This document shows positions 41,319-50,431 of a stretch of 64,000 bases of DNA, in pieces (within the stretch, counting starts at the first letter, position 1; the number at the start of each line of letters is the position of its first letter). The position numbers and the translations under genes are program-made. The DNA is from an uncultured Oscillospiraceae bacterium (GTDB taxonomy: Bacteria; Bacillota; Clostridia; Oscillospirales; Oscillospiraceae), in assembly GCA_944382965.1 (NCBI GenBank), contig CALWOA010000013.1, positions 1 to 64,000 of the forward strand, written 5' to 3'. The notes beneath the pieces are model-generated. The model was not told the DNA's origin, ran no database searches, and saw nothing but the letters and a program-made list of their open reading frames with translations.

Positions 41319-42065
41319 ATGCTGAATACCCCCACTCCCCACATTTCCGCCAAACCCGGCGATTTTGCAAAAACCGTACTGATGCCCGGCGATCCCCTGC
41401 GTTCTCAGTTCATCGCCCAGAATTTCTTGGATAATCCGGTGCTGGTGAACAACGTCCGGGGCGTTCAGGGCTACACCGGCACCTATAAAGGTGTGAAGGT
41501 CTCTGTCATGGCTTCCGGCATGGGCATGCCCGCCATCGGCATCTACTCCCACGAGCTGTTCAACGGCTACGGCGTGGAGAACATCATCCGGGTAGGCTCC
41601 GCCGGTTCCATTCAGGAGAACATCAACCTGTACGACCTGGTCATCGCCCAGGGCGCCTGCACCGACTCCAACTGGGCCAGCCAGTTCCATCTGCCCGGCA
41701 CCTTCGCCCCCATCGCTTCCTGGGAACTGCTCACCGAAGCCGTCAAGGCCGCCGAGGCCCAGGGCGCTACCTACCATGTGGGCAATGTCAACTCTTCCGA
41801 CGTCTTCTATGGCGACCATGTGGGCGTTCCCGAGGGTCTGGGCAGCGTCTACGGTCTGAAGAAGATGGGCGTTATGGCTCTGGAAATGGAAGCCGCCGCT
41901 CTGTATATGAACGCCGCCCGGTATGGAAAGCGGGCGCTGTGCATCTGCACCATCTCCGACCATGTGCTCAATGGCACCGAAACCACCTCCGAAGAGCGTC
42001 AGAAGTCCTTCACCACCATGATGAAGGTTGCCCTGGATGTGGCCGTGGCTATGGATAACAAATAA
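41319..42065 (+). CDS. deoD: Purine nucleoside phosphorylase, DeoD type
   Basis: A 248-residue phosphorylase that cleaves purine nucleosides to base and pentose 1-phosphate. Family motifs are seen: VLMPGDPLRSQFIAQNFL near the N-terminus (phosphate site), GMGMPAIGIYSHELF, RVGSAGSIQENINLYDLV, and the active-site ISDH motif in ICTISDHVLNGTE. AAGGAGG is placed before the ATG at 41319. It sits between deoC and deoB, and its product ribose or deoxyribose 1-phosphate is the DeoB substrate. Confidence 0.95.
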   Translation: MLNTPTPHISAKPGDFAKTVLMPGDPLRSQFIAQNFLDNPVLVNNVRGVQGYTGTYKGVKVSVMASGMGMPAIGIYSHELFNGYGVENIIRVGSAGSIQENINLYDLVIAQGACTDSNWASQFHLPGTFAPIASWELLTEAVKAAEAQGATYHVGNVNSSDVFYGDHVGVPEGLGSVYGLKKMGVMALEMEAAALYMNAARYGKRALCICTISDHVLNGTETTSEERQKSFTTMMKVALDVAVAMDNK

Positions 42066-42077
42066 GGCGGTGCTGCC

Positions 42078-43244
42078 ATGAAGCGAATTTTCTTAATTGT
42101 ACTGGATTCCTTCGGCATCGGCGCCATGCCCGACGCTCCGGCCTTCGGTGACCCGGGCGTCAACACCCTGGCCTCCTGCGCCGGTTCCGGGAAACTGCAC
42201 ATTCCCAATCTCGTTGCCGCGGGACTGGGCAACATCGACGGCGTCAGCTGCCTGGACAAAACCGACGCCCCCACCGGAGCGGTTGCCCGGCTGACGGAAG
42301 CCTCCCAGGGCAAGGATACCACCATTGGTCACTGGGAAATCGCCGGTCTGGTCTCCCCCCAGCCTCTGCCCACCTATCCGGAGGGCTTTCCTGCGGAAGT
42401 GCTGGATGCCTTCACCCAGGCCACCGGCCGGGGCTGGCTGTGCAACAAGCCCTACTCCGGCACCGATGTGATCCGGGACTACGGCCAGCAGCAGCTGGAT
42501 ACCGGCAAGTGGATTGTCTACACCTCCGCCGACTCCGTGTTCCAGGTAGCCGCCCACGAAGACCTTATCCCTTTGGAAGAACTCTATGATGCCTGCCACA
42601 AGGCTCGGCAGATTCTCCGGGGCAAGCACGGCGTAGGCCGGGTCATTGCCCGTCCCTATGTAGGAACCGCCGCAGAGGGCTTCCAGCGCACTTCCAACCG
42701 CCACGACTACTCCCTGGAACCCCCCGGAAAGACCATGCTGGACGCCATCCAGGCCGCCGGACTGGACACCATTGCCGTGGGCAAAATCCACGATATCTTT
42801 GCCGGTCAGGGTGACACGGAGCACGTCTACAACAAGAGCAACGCCGACGGCATGGCCCACACCGACCACTATGCCGCCCAGGATTTCCACGGCCTGTGCT
42901 TTGTGAACCTGGTGGATTTTGACATGGTCTACGGCCACCGCCGCAACATTGACGGCTATGCCAATGCTTTGTCGGAATTCGACAGTTGGCTGGGGGATTT
43001 CCTTCCCAAGCTGGGTCAGGAGGATCTGGTGATGATCACCGCCGACCACGGCTGCGATCCCGGCTACACCGCCACCACCGACCATACCCGGGAATACGTT
43101 CCCCTGGTGGTGCTGGGCCCCCAGGTCAAGCCTGTGAACCTGGGCACCCGGAAAAGTTTTGCCGACATTGCCGCCACCGTCACCGAACTTCTGGGCGTCC
43201 CCTACGAAACCAGCGGCGAAAGCTTTGCCAAAGAGATTATTTGA
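42078..43244 (+). CDS. deoB: Phosphopentomutase
   Basis: A 388-residue manganese-dependent enzyme of the alkaline phosphatase superfamily that converts ribose or deoxyribose 1-phosphate to the 5-phosphate. The first metal motif is VLDSFGIGAMPDA, the catalytic Thr lies in GKDTTIGHWEIAG, and the C-terminal metal site is in MITADHGCDPGYTATTDHTR. A GGCGGTG site lies before the ATG, 12 bases after deoD. It links DeoD to DeoC in one pathway. Confidence 0.95.
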   Translation: MKRIFLIVLDSFGIGAMPDAPAFGDPGVNTLASCAGSGKLHIPNLVAAGLGNIDGVSCLDKTDAPTGAVARLTEASQGKDTTIGHWEIAGLVSPQPLPTYPEGFPAEVLDAFTQATGRGWLCNKPYSGTDVIRDYGQQQLDTGKWIVYTSADSVFQVAAHEDLIPLEELYDACHKARQILRGKHGVGRVIARPYVGTAAEGFQRTSNRHDYSLEPPGKTMLDAIQAAGLDTIAVGKIHDIFAGQGDTEHVYNKSNADGMAHTDHYAAQDFHGLCFVNLVDFDMVYGHRRNIDGYANALSEFDSWLGDFLPKLGQEDLVMITADHGCDPGYTATTDHTREYVPLVVLGPQVKPVNLGTRKSFADIAATVTELLGVPYETSGESFAKEII

Positions 43245-43301
43245 CTGCGTGGGAGGGGCCATTGCCCCTCCTTGTTTTCTTTGAGAAACGGAGGAATCTT
43301 T

Positions 43302-43712
43302 ATGACACCCCAACAGCTTGTTGACCTGGCTAAAGAAGCCATGACCCACGCCTATGTTCCCTATTCCGGCTATCAGGTCGGTGCGGCGCTGCTGTGCGCC
43401 GACGGAAGCGTGTATACCGGCTGCAACATTGAAAACGCCTCTTTCAGTCCCACAGTCTGTGCCGAGCGCACCGCCTTTTTCAAGGCCGTGTACGACGGAC
43501 ACCGGGAGTTTACCGCCATTGCCGTCTGCGGCGGGAAAGGCGGAGTGATTTCCGGCCCCTTCCCTCCCTGCGGCGTGTGCCGCCAGGTGATGCGGGAATT
43601 CTGCCGGGATGATTTTATCATCTATCTGGTGAACGATCAGGGCTGGGAAACCGTCAATTTGGCCCAGCTTCTGCCCTATAGTTTTTCCGCTGGCGAACAC
43701 ATGTCTTACTGA
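43302..43712 (+). CDS. cdd: Cytidine deaminase
   Basis: A 136-residue zinc enzyme that deaminates cytidine and deoxycytidine to uridine forms. The catalytic CAER motif (TVCAERTAFFK) carries one zinc ligand and the proton-shuttling Glu, and PPCGVCRQ gives the other two zinc Cys. YVPYSGYQVGAALL and GCNIENASF bind substrate. ACGGAGG precedes the ATG at 43302. It completes the salvage operon. Confidence 0.95.
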   Translation: MTPQQLVDLAKEAMTHAYVPYSGYQVGAALLCADGSVYTGCNIENASFSPTVCAERTAFFKAVYDGHREFTAIAVCGGKGGVISGPFPPCGVCRQVMREFCRDDFIIYLVNDQGWETVNLAQLLPYSFSAGEHMSY

Positions 43713-43743
43713 CCAAGACTTATTTAAAATTAGGGAAATTTTG

Positions 43744-43772
43744 TTGATTTTTCGCCGGATTTGTGCGATAAT
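43744..43772 (+). promoter_or_regulatory. Extended -10 promoter of the BMP lipoprotein gene
   Basis: TTGATT (43744-43749) and GATAAT (43767-43772) with a 17-base spacer; a TG pair one base before the -10 box makes it an extended -10 promoter. Confidence 0.55.
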
Positions 43773-43823
43773 GTTCTCGGTATTACAAGAGTACCAAAAT
43801 TGATTTTATGGAGGAATGAAATC

Positions 43824-44957
43824 ATGAAAAAGATTCTGGCTCTGCTGCTGGTTCTGGCCATGGCTATGGCTCTGGTCGCCTGCGGTTCCAGCACCCCTGC
43901 TGCCACCGAACCTGCTGGTTCTGCCGCTGATGCCATCCCTGATGAGATGACTTCCGAGGACGGCAAGTACGAAGTTGCCTTCATCACCGATGTGGGCCAG
44001 CTGAAGGACAAGTCCTTCAACCAGGGCACCTACGACGGCGTGAAGCTGTACGCTGACGCCGCTGGCAAGTCCTACAAGTACTATCAGCCCGCCGGCGGCA
44101 ACGAAGCCACCGACGACGATCGTTACGATGCCATGAAGCTGGCTGCCGACAACGGCGCCAAGGTTGTCGTCTGCGCCGGCTTTATGCAGGGTCCTGCTCT
44201 GGAGAAGGCCGCTGAGGACTTCCCCGAAGTCAAGTTCGTCTTCATTGACGGCTGGGCTATGGGCAGAGACAATGTTGCCGGTATCGCCTTCCAGGAAGAG
44301 CAGTGCGGCTACCTGGCCGGTTACGCTGCTGTTATGGACGGCTACACCAAGCTGGGCTTCTCCGGCGGCGGCGGCGGCACCAACGCTGCCTGCAACCGTT
44401 ACGGCTACGGCTTCGTCCAGGGCGCTGAGGCAGCTGCCGCTGTCAAGGACGTGCAGGTTGAGATGAACTACTCCTGGCTGTACGGCTCCAACTTCTCCGC
44501 TTCCAACGAGCTGCAGACCATGGCCGCCGGCTGGTATCAGAACGGCACCGAGGTTATCTTCGCCTGCGGCGGTTCCATGTTCCAGTCCATCGCTGCTGCC
44601 GCTTCTGCTGAAGACGGCCAGGTCATCGGCGTTGACGTGGACCAGTCCTTCGAGTCCCCCACCGTTATCACCTCCGCTATGAAGGGCATCGGCGAGGCTG
44701 CACAGCAGGCTCTGACCGCTGCTGAGACCGACGAGAGCTGGGCCGAGTTCATCGGCGACGGCAACACCACCGTCACCCTGGGCGCTGCTCAGAACGCTGT
44801 GGGCCTGCCCACTGCTACCTGGTCTCTGGAAGGCTGGAGCGTGGAAGAGTACGAGACCATGCTGGCTGACATCGTCTCCGGCGCCCTCGTGGTTGACGGC
44901 TCCGATGTTCCCGAACCCGCCAGCACCGACCATGTCACTGTGAACATCATCAAGTAA
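43824..44957 (+). CDS. BMP/PnrA-family nucleoside-binding lipoprotein
   Basis: A 377-residue lipoprotein. The signal peptide ends in the lipobox LVAC with Cys20. The BMP/PnrA family pattern is visible: VAFITDVGQLKDKSFNQGTY, GFMQGPALEKAAEDFPEVKF, VFIDGWAMGRDNVAGIAF, and AACNRYGYGFVQGAE. These proteins deliver nucleosides to an ABC importer. No permease or ATPase follows before the terminator, so the transporter is encoded elsewhere. The salvage operon directly upstream supports a nucleoside role. GGAGG lies upstream of the ATG. The strong codon bias (GCT, CTG, GGC) suggests high expression. Confidence 0.88.
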   Translation: MKKILALLLVLAMAMALVACGSSTPAATEPAGSAADAIPDEMTSEDGKYEVAFITDVGQLKDKSFNQGTYDGVKLYADAAGKSYKYYQPAGGNEATDDDRYDAMKLAADNGAKVVVCAGFMQGPALEKAAEDFPEVKFVFIDGWAMGRDNVAGIAFQEEQCGYLAGYAAVMDGYTKLGFSGGGGGTNAACNRYGYGFVQGAEAAAAVKDVQVEMNYSWLYGSNFSASNELQTMAAGWYQNGTEVIFACGGSMFQSIAAAASAEDGQVIGVDVDQSFESPTVITSAMKGIGEAAQQALTAAETDESWAEFIGDGNTTVTLGAAQNAVGLPTATWSLEGWSVEEYETMLADIVSGALVVDGSDVPEPASTDHVTVNIIK

Positions 44958-44975
44958 TTTCCCCTATGCAAATGA

Positions 44976-45007
44976 CCCCGGAACGCAGATGCGTTCCGGG
45001 GTTTTTT
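44976..45007 (+). terminator. Terminator after the BMP lipoprotein gene
   Basis: CCCCGGAACGC (44976-44986) pairs with GCGTTCCGGGG (44991-45001) around AGAT, followed by six T residues. Confidence 0.92.
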
Positions 45008-45549
45008 CAGCTTTCCATCTGCATTCCCAAAAATCCGGCGGCGGTTTTTGCCAGGCTCTGATCCGCTTCCTGCAAGGGGCTCTCCCCTTCGTTCAGCAGA
45101 AGCATCACGCATCCCATCAGGTCCCCCTGAGACAGGATCGGGGAGGCTGCGCCCAGGCGGTACTTCTCCGCACCGTCTGCGGCAAAAATCGGCGTATCAC
45201 CGGATTTGAACAGGTAGTTCTTGCGCTGCTCCATCAGCTTCTCCAGTTCTGCCGAATTGGGTTTGTCCATCAGCTCCCGTTTCGGTGCGCCATGCAGGGC
45301 AATAATGCTGTCCCGATCCGCCACCGCCGCAATATGCCCGGTAGCGGAAACAATGGACTCACACATCTGGGCCGCAAATTCCTGCAAATCTCCCATGGGA
45401 GAATACTTCCGGAAAATCACCCCGCCGTCCTTTTCCGTATAAATCTCCAGCGGGTCACCCTCCCGGATACGCAGTGTGCGGCGGATTTCTTTGGGGATTA
45501 CAATTCTGCCGAGATCGTCCACCCGGCGAACGATTCCTGTTGCTTTCAT
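45007..45549 (-). CDS. spoVT: Stage V sporulation protein T
   Basis: A 180-residue forespore transcription regulator. Residues 1-50 are an AbrB-like swapped-hairpin DNA-binding domain (MKATGIVRRVDDLGRIVIPK, then EIRRTLRIREGDPLEIYTE). Residues 55-180 are a GAF-like domain. In relatives SpoVT tunes sigma-G genes. On the minus strand GCATA near 45612 and AACAATA 17 bases later may be a forespore promoter, but the fit is weak. The stop is next to the terminator of the convergent BMP gene. Confidence 0.93.
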   Translation of the reverse strand: MKATGIVRRVDDLGRIVIPKEIRRTLRIREGDPLEIYTEKDGGVIFRKYSPMGDLQEFAAQMCESIVSATGHIAAVADRDSIIALHGAPKRELMDKPNSAELEKLMEQRKNYLFKSGDTPIFAADGAEKYRLGAASPILSQGDLMGCVMLLLNEGESPLQEADQSLAKTAAGFLGMQMES

Positions 45550-45672
45550 AACCTACTTCTCTCCTTGCTTTGCGTTTGCACTGCTATTGTTTGCAAGAAT
45601 TGGGGATTTATGCGATTTGCCTTTGAAAACTCCCAAGTGTATCTCTTTCCTTTGCTTTCCCTTTTGTCACAG

Positions 45673-45709
45673 AAAAAACACAGAGTCAGCACCATGACTG
45701 ACTCTGTGT
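45673..45709 (-). terminator. Terminator of the chromate transporter operon
   Basis: ACACAGAGTCAG (45678-45689) and CTGACTCTGTGT (45698-45709) pair perfectly. On the minus strand the hairpin is followed by TTTTTT. Confidence 0.88.
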
Positions 45710-45721
45710 CTTCATATTCAT

Positions 45722-46279
45722 TTACAGCAAAAGTCCCAGCAGCAGATTCCCCGCGCCGCACAGGCACATTACCAGAATGGGATTCCACTTGAATTTTCGC
45801 AGCAGTACAAAAGCCCCTGCAAACAGTGCCAATCCGATGAGATTCAGATTGGCCATAGCCAGTTCCTGTCCGCCCAATGCCACTTGCAGCAATATGGAAA
45901 TTCCCGCCGAGGCAATCAGGGCAACCACCGCAGGCCGAAGGCTTGCCAGCACACTTTGCAGTACCGACAATTTCTTATACCGGTAGTAGATAAACGCCAG
46001 CAGCGACACGATAAACAAGGATGGCAGAATACAGCCAAAGGTGGCAATCAGCGCCCCTGGGATTCCGGCAATCCGGATGCCCACAAAGGTCGCAGAGTTC
46101 ACCGCAATGGGGCCGGGGGTCATTTCGGCAATGGTAATCAAATCGGTAAACTCACTCATATCCAGCCATGCGTGGTTCTGTACCACCTGAGCCTGAATCA
46201 GAGGCATCGCCGCGTAGCCGCCGCCGATGGAGAACAGGCCGATCTGCAAAAAACTCCAAAAAAGCTGTAAGTAAATCAT
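45722..46279 (-). CDS. Chromate transporter family protein, second half
   Basis: A 185-residue membrane protein containing one CHR domain. FWSFLQIGLFSIGGGYAAMP near the N-terminus and TIAEMTPGPIAVNSATFVG are family motifs. In this split type, two half-size proteins replace the single long ChrA. The two overlap by 4 bases and probably work as a pair. The physiological substrate in anaerobes is not clear; chromate or sulfate have been suggested for the family. Confidence 0.88.
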   Translation of the reverse strand: MIYLQLFWSFLQIGLFSIGGGYAAMPLIQAQVVQNHAWLDMSEFTDLITIAEMTPGPIAVNSATFVGIRIAGIPGALIATFGCILPSLFIVSLLAFIYYRYKKLSVLQSVLASLRPAVVALIASAGISILLQVALGGQELAMANLNLIGLALFAGAFVLLRKFKWNPILVMCLCGAGNLLLGLLL

Positions 46280-46851
46280 GCCTTCTCTCCCTTCTTATGC
46301 TGAACCAGGGCCAGGATGACCCCCAACAAGCCTGCTGCCAGGATGATATATACTACATTTACGCCGAAGAAGAAGGTTGCGCAGAAAGCAGTCGCCATGA
46401 CCACCATGTGTACTGCCGACTTGGTTTTCACCACGCCCATACCCAGATTGCACACCACGTCCAGGATCACCGCCGCCACACCGGACTGCATGCCCTTGAG
46501 TACCAGCGCCACATAGGGGTTGGTGGCGAAGGCCGCATAGAAGAAGGAAATAATGGACAAGATGGTCAGCGGCGGCAGAATGGTTCCGATCACGGCAACC
46601 ACCATTCCCAGAAAGCCTCCTACCCGCCAGCCTACCAAAATGGCAGCATTAACGGCAATGGCTCCGGGAGAGGATTGGGCCAGGGCCGCCAGATCCAGCA
46701 TCTCCTGATCGTCAATCCAATGCAGGCCGTCCACAAATTTCCGTTTCATAAACGTGATGATGACGAATCCCCCGCCAAAGGTAAATGCGCTGATGTAAAG
46801 CATACTGAAAAACAGCTGCGCCAAAGTGTGTCTGTTTGCCTTTCCCTGCAC
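46276..46851 (-). CDS. Chromate transporter family protein, first half
   Basis: A 191-residue membrane protein with one CHR domain (FFSMLYISAFTFGGGFVIIT, then LAALAQSSPGAIAVNAAILV). I choose a GTG start at 46851, preceded by AAAGGGGGA, giving MQGKANRHTLAQLFF. The frame stays open to 46980 with an ATG, but those codons lack a ribosome site and extend past the family start. The stop overlaps the second half gene (ATGA), so the two form an operon. Confidence 0.82.
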   Translation of the reverse strand: MQGKANRHTLAQLFFSMLYISAFTFGGGFVIITFMKRKFVDGLHWIDDQEMLDLAALAQSSPGAIAVNAAILVGWRVGGFLGMVVAVIGTILPPLTILSIISFFYAAFATNPYVALVLKGMQSGVAAVILDVVCNLGMGVVKTKSAVHMVVMATAFCATFFFGVNVVYIILAAGLLGVILALVQHKKGEKA

Positions 46852-47047
46852 GCCTGGGTCCCCCTTTATTTGTTTTTTTCTTATTCTATCAGGAAATTCC
46901 CAAAAGAAATAGTGGAAATCTTGCCAAAAATCCCAATGGATTCCCGGCATTTTTTTACCGGCCACCGGTATGCTCCCCATACCAAGCCGTTAAGGGCAAA
47001 CACCGTTGGCCCGGACAAGAAGTCCCTGATCAGCCGGCATAAGACAA

Positions 47048-47079
47048 CCCCCTGAGGCAGGGATTGTTGCCTCAGGGGG
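47048..47079 (-). terminator. Terminator after ppk
   Basis: CCCCCTGAGGCA (47048-47059) and TGCCTCAGGGGG (47068-47079) pair perfectly. On the minus strand a short TTGTCTT tract follows. Confidence 0.75.
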
Positions 47080-47083
47080 GCAT

Positions 47084-49252
47084 TTATTCCGCTGTAGGTG
47101 CCTGGGCTTTGGCCTGTTGGCAGAACTGCTCCTGAGAATCCACGGCTTCTCCCAGCCGAGGAACGCGGGTATAGGAGCCGTCACTGTGCAGCTGCCGTGC
47201 CTGGCAGTTATCCCGGAGCATGGTATCAAACATCTGCCGGATCTGCCGGCGGATGTCCGGGTCGGAAATGGGGACACCGATCTCCACCCGGCGCAGCATA
47301 TTCCGGGTCATCCAGTCTGCCGAGGCAATATACATCTCTTCCGCCTCTCCCTGGCCGAAAAGATAAATCCGGGAGTGTTCCAGGAACCGGCCCACAATGC
47401 TGATGATGCGGATATTGTCCGTCATTCCCGGCACTCCGGGCAGCAGGCAGCAGATGCCTCGGACCACCATATCGATCTTCACACCGGCCTGGCTGGCCTG
47501 AATCAGCCGCTCCATAATGGTTTTGTCCGTCAGGGAGTTGACCTTCACGCCGATGTAGGCCGGTTCTCCCCGTTTGGCACAGGCAATCTGCTGGTCAATC
47601 TTTTCCAAAATCCGACTCTGCATACAGTGGGGCGCCACCAGCAGCACCTCACTGCTCTGCACCGTTTCCCCTTTTGCCAGAGCCTGGAATACTGCCGATG
47701 CATTCTGGCCAATGGCCGGGTCAGCGGTGAGGAAGGAAAAGTCCGTATAGAGCCGGGCGGTTTTTTCGTTGTAGTTACCGGTGCCGATCTGGGTGATATA
47801 CTGCGGCTGTCCGTCCACCATCCGGGAAATCAGGCACAGCTTGGAGTGTACCTTATACCCTGGCAGGCCGTAGATCACGTTGCACCCCGCCGCTTCCAGC
47901 TGCCGGGACCACTCGATGTTGTTGGCCTCGTCAAAGCGAGCCTTCAGTTCCACCAGTACCAGCACTTCCTTGCCGTTTTCCGCCGCTTCCATCAGGGCAC
48001 TGACCACCTGGCTGTGCTTGGCTACCCGATAGAGGGTAACCTTAATGGAAACCACGCTTTCGTCCGCCGCCGCTTCCCGCAGCACCTTCAGGAAGGGGTC
48101 CATCCGGTCAAAGGGGTAAGAAAGCAGCTTATCCTTTTCCACAATCTGAGGCAGGAAAGGCTCCTTGCTCCGGAACTGGGCAGATTTCTGAGGGGTGTAG
48201 CGGGGGTAGAAATAGTCGGGATTCTGCCGCAGAACATCCTGAATCTGGAAGAAGAAGGACAGATCCAGGGGCGTTCCGCTTTCAAACACGGCCTTTTTAT
48301 CCATATCCAGGGTTTTGCACAGTTCTTCCACCGTCTCCTGGCTGAGCTGACGGCTCAGTTCCAGCCGCACCGGTTCCAATTTTTTCCGCTGCTTTACCAG
48401 ATCTGCCATAAATTCCCGGTAGTCCAGATCTTCATCGTATACCGCATCGGCATCAATATCGGCGCTGCGGGTCAGCCGCAGCAAAGACTTCCCCCGAATC
48501 TGGTAGCCTTTGAAGGCCAGGGGCAGAAAGTGGAGAATCAGTTCCTCCGAGAGCATATACTCTCCCTGGGAAATGGTAATCAGCCGAGGGAACACGCCTG
48601 TGGCACAGGAGATGATGCCCACCTTCCGCTTGCCGTTTTTCCGGTCCAGCACCGCCACGGCGTAGATTTCCTTGTTGCGCAGGAATGGGAAGGGCTGGCG
48701 CTTGCCGATAATCATGGGCGAAAGCAGGGGCAGCACCTCCCGGGTAAAATACCCTTCCAGACGGCGGCTGTCCTCCTGGGAGATGGTATGAAAATCCACC
48801 AGACGAACTCCGGCATCTTCCAGCCGGGTCAGCAGCTGCCGGTAAACTGCATCCTTGCGCTGGTTCAGAATCCGAATCTGCTCCAAAGCCGCGTCAATCT
48901 GCTGCTGGGGCATCATACCAGTTTTGGTGTCCCGGCCCTTTTCTCCCAGCTGAATCTGGTCTTTCAGCGATCCGATGCGCACCATGAAGAATTCATCCAG
49001 GTTGCTCTGGTAGATGGAGGCAAAACTCAGCCGCTCGCACAGCGGAACATCTTCCCGCTCCGCCTCTTCCAGTACCCGCTCATTGAATTTCAGCCAGGAC
49101 AGTTCTCTGTTTACATAACATCTTTTTCTTTCCTGGGATTTCATATCCGTTTCCAACTCCTCCTGTTTGACGGGGGTTTGCGCTATGTAGCCGGTTCTGT
49201 TTGCCAGACCCAGCTGCCGCCAGAAGACGGCGAATTTTCTCATGCCGTTCAT
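47084..49252 (-). CDS. ppk: Polyphosphate kinase 1
   Basis: A 722-residue enzyme that makes long-chain polyphosphate from ATP. The N-terminal domain has the NRELSWLKFNERVLEEAERE signature, and the head region a YQSNLDEFFMVRIGSLKDQ segment. The autophosphorylated His is in GYKVHSKLCLISR, and YITQIGTGNYNEKTARLYTD is the second phospholipase-D-like motif. The ATG at 49252 overlaps the ppx stop by 4 bases, with AAGGTGA upstream. An internal ATG at 49144 with GGAGGAG upstream, closer to the usual family start, is an alternative. It is paired with ppx, which has the opposite activity. Confidence 0.94.
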   Translation of the reverse strand: MNGMRKFAVFWRQLGLANRTGYIAQTPVKQEELETDMKSQERKRCYVNRELSWLKFNERVLEEAEREDVPLCERLSFASIYQSNLDEFFMVRIGSLKDQIQLGEKGRDTKTGMMPQQQIDAALEQIRILNQRKDAVYRQLLTRLEDAGVRLVDFHTISQEDSRRLEGYFTREVLPLLSPMIIGKRQPFPFLRNKEIYAVAVLDRKNGKRKVGIISCATGVFPRLITISQGEYMLSEELILHFLPLAFKGYQIRGKSLLRLTRSADIDADAVYDEDLDYREFMADLVKQRKKLEPVRLELSRQLSQETVEELCKTLDMDKKAVFESGTPLDLSFFFQIQDVLRQNPDYFYPRYTPQKSAQFRSKEPFLPQIVEKDKLLSYPFDRMDPFLKVLREAAADESVVSIKVTLYRVAKHSQVVSALMEAAENGKEVLVLVELKARFDEANNIEWSRQLEAAGCNVIYGLPGYKVHSKLCLISRMVDGQPQYITQIGTGNYNEKTARLYTDFSFLTADPAIGQNASAVFQALAKGETVQSSEVLLVAPHCMQSRILEKIDQQIACAKRGEPAYIGVKVNSLTDKTIMERLIQASQAGVKIDMVVRGICCLLPGVPGMTDNIRIISIVGRFLEHSRIYLFGQGEAEEMYIASADWMTRNMLRRVEIGVPISDPDIRRQIRQMFDTMLRDNCQARQLHSDGSYTRVPRLGEAVDSQEQFCQQAKAQAPTAE

Positions 49253-50172
49253 GCCTGAGTGTCACCTTGCTGCTTTTGTTTGCGCAGATTCCGGTAGACA
49301 TAACCTTCCCGAACGCCGTAAGGGCTGATATACAGCACCTTGCAGTTTAAGGCATTGCACACCTGCTCCATTAGCACCACACCCGGCAAAATGGTATGCA
49401 GCCGGTCCGGGCATACCTTCAAAATCACATCCCGAGCCGCTGCCTTCCGGGCCAGCAGGCACTGACAGACACCGGAGAATTCCTCCATGGTCAGGCTCCG
49501 GTTGGTATCCAGCTTGCCAAGCAGGGTGTTGGCGATTTTCAGCACCGCCCGGGCAGTACCGCCCACACCGCAAACCAGGGGCATTTCCTCTTTGGGCAGC
49601 TTCAGCTTCTCCATGGACTGCTCCACATCGGCACGGATCTGCTCCAGTTCCTGCTTCTTGGGCCAGATTTTCTTTATATGGCGGTTAAACAATTCCAGGC
49701 TGCCGATGGGAATGCTCTGGGCCTTGGCCACGGCGCCGCTCTGAATTTCCGTCAGCTCCATACTGCCGCCGCCAATGTCAAAGACCACACCGTTTTCCAT
49801 ATTCAGATCCCGGATGGCGCCGTAGTATCCCAGTTCCGCCTCCATGGCGCCGGAAATCACTTCCACATCCACACCCACGGTGCGTTTGATGGCAGCCACC
49901 GCTTCTTCCGTGTTGCGGATGTTACGCAGGGAAGCGGTTGCGAACACCTGCATCTGGGAGATGCCGAACTGCTCCAGCAATCCCCGGAAATTTTCCAATA
50001 CCTGGCAAGCCCGCTGAATGCCGGCTTTGGACAAGGTACGATCCACAATATAGTTATTCAGGCCCACCATTTCCTTCTCGGAAAACAGCAGGGAAAAGCT
50101 GCCGTCACTGAGGATATTGTACAGCGACAGCCGCACGGTATTGGAACCCAAATCCACAATTGCGTACTTCAT
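49249..50172 (-). CDS. ppx: Exopolyphosphatase (Ppx/GppA family)
   Basis: A 307-residue phosphatase of the ASKHA fold that degrades polyphosphate or pppGpp. Motifs include YAIVDLGSNTVRLSLYN (phosphate 1), VVFDIGGGSMELTEIQ (phosphate 2) and CGVGGTARAVLKIANTL. It is the short form of the family, without the HD domain. It precedes ppk with a 4-base overlap, so synthesis and breakdown of polyphosphate are co-transcribed. A purely pppGpp role cannot be excluded. Confidence 0.9.
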   Translation of the reverse strand: MKYAIVDLGSNTVRLSLYNILSDGSFSLLFSEKEMVGLNNYIVDRTLSKAGIQRACQVLENFRGLLEQFGISQMQVFATASLRNIRNTEEAVAAIKRTVGVDVEVISGAMEAELGYYGAIRDLNMENGVVFDIGGGSMELTEIQSGAVAKAQSIPIGSLELFNRHIKKIWPKKQELEQIRADVEQSMEKLKLPKEEMPLVCGVGGTARAVLKIANTLLGKLDTNRSLTMEEFSGVCQCLLARKAAARDVILKVCPDRLHTILPGVVLMEQVCNALNCKVLYISPYGVREGYVYRNLRKQKQQGDTQA

Positions 50173-50397
50173 TGGTTGTTTCTCCTTCCTGTTGCAAAGG
50201 GACGCTCACAGGCTCCCTTCTGCCATCTATGTATAGAGTATGCCCGCTTTGGGGCAGTCATTCCCCATTCTGGGGTCACTAGTTCTCTACTTTATTGTAC
50301 TGTAAAGTTGTAAAATTCCCGACTGTATGGTGTAAAATCTGTGTAAACTCTCCTCTCTTTCCAGCGCAAGCAACAAACCTTCTATCCTGTACGCAAA
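50173..50397. other. Intergenic region upstream of ppx
   Basis: This stretch must hold the ppx-ppk promoter, because a terminator closes capA just before it. I do not see a convincing -35/-10 pair or a hairpin regulator. Confidence 0.4.
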
Positions 50398-50428
50398 AAG
50401 GACAGCAGAAACACTTTCTGCTGTCCTT
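50398..50428 (-). terminator. Terminator of capA
   Basis: AAGGACAGCAGAAA (50398-50411) pairs with TTTCTGCTGTCCTT (50415-50428). On the minus strand it is followed by a T tract (TTTTTGCG). Confidence 0.9.
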
Positions 50429-50431
50429 ACA

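Noticed and set aside
42093..43700. 535-codon minus-strand frame opposite deoB and cdd
   Set aside because: Antisense to two clear enzymes; no family match.
47117..49258. 713-codon + strand frame opposite ppk
   Set aside because: Antisense shadow; ppk motifs on the other strand are complete.
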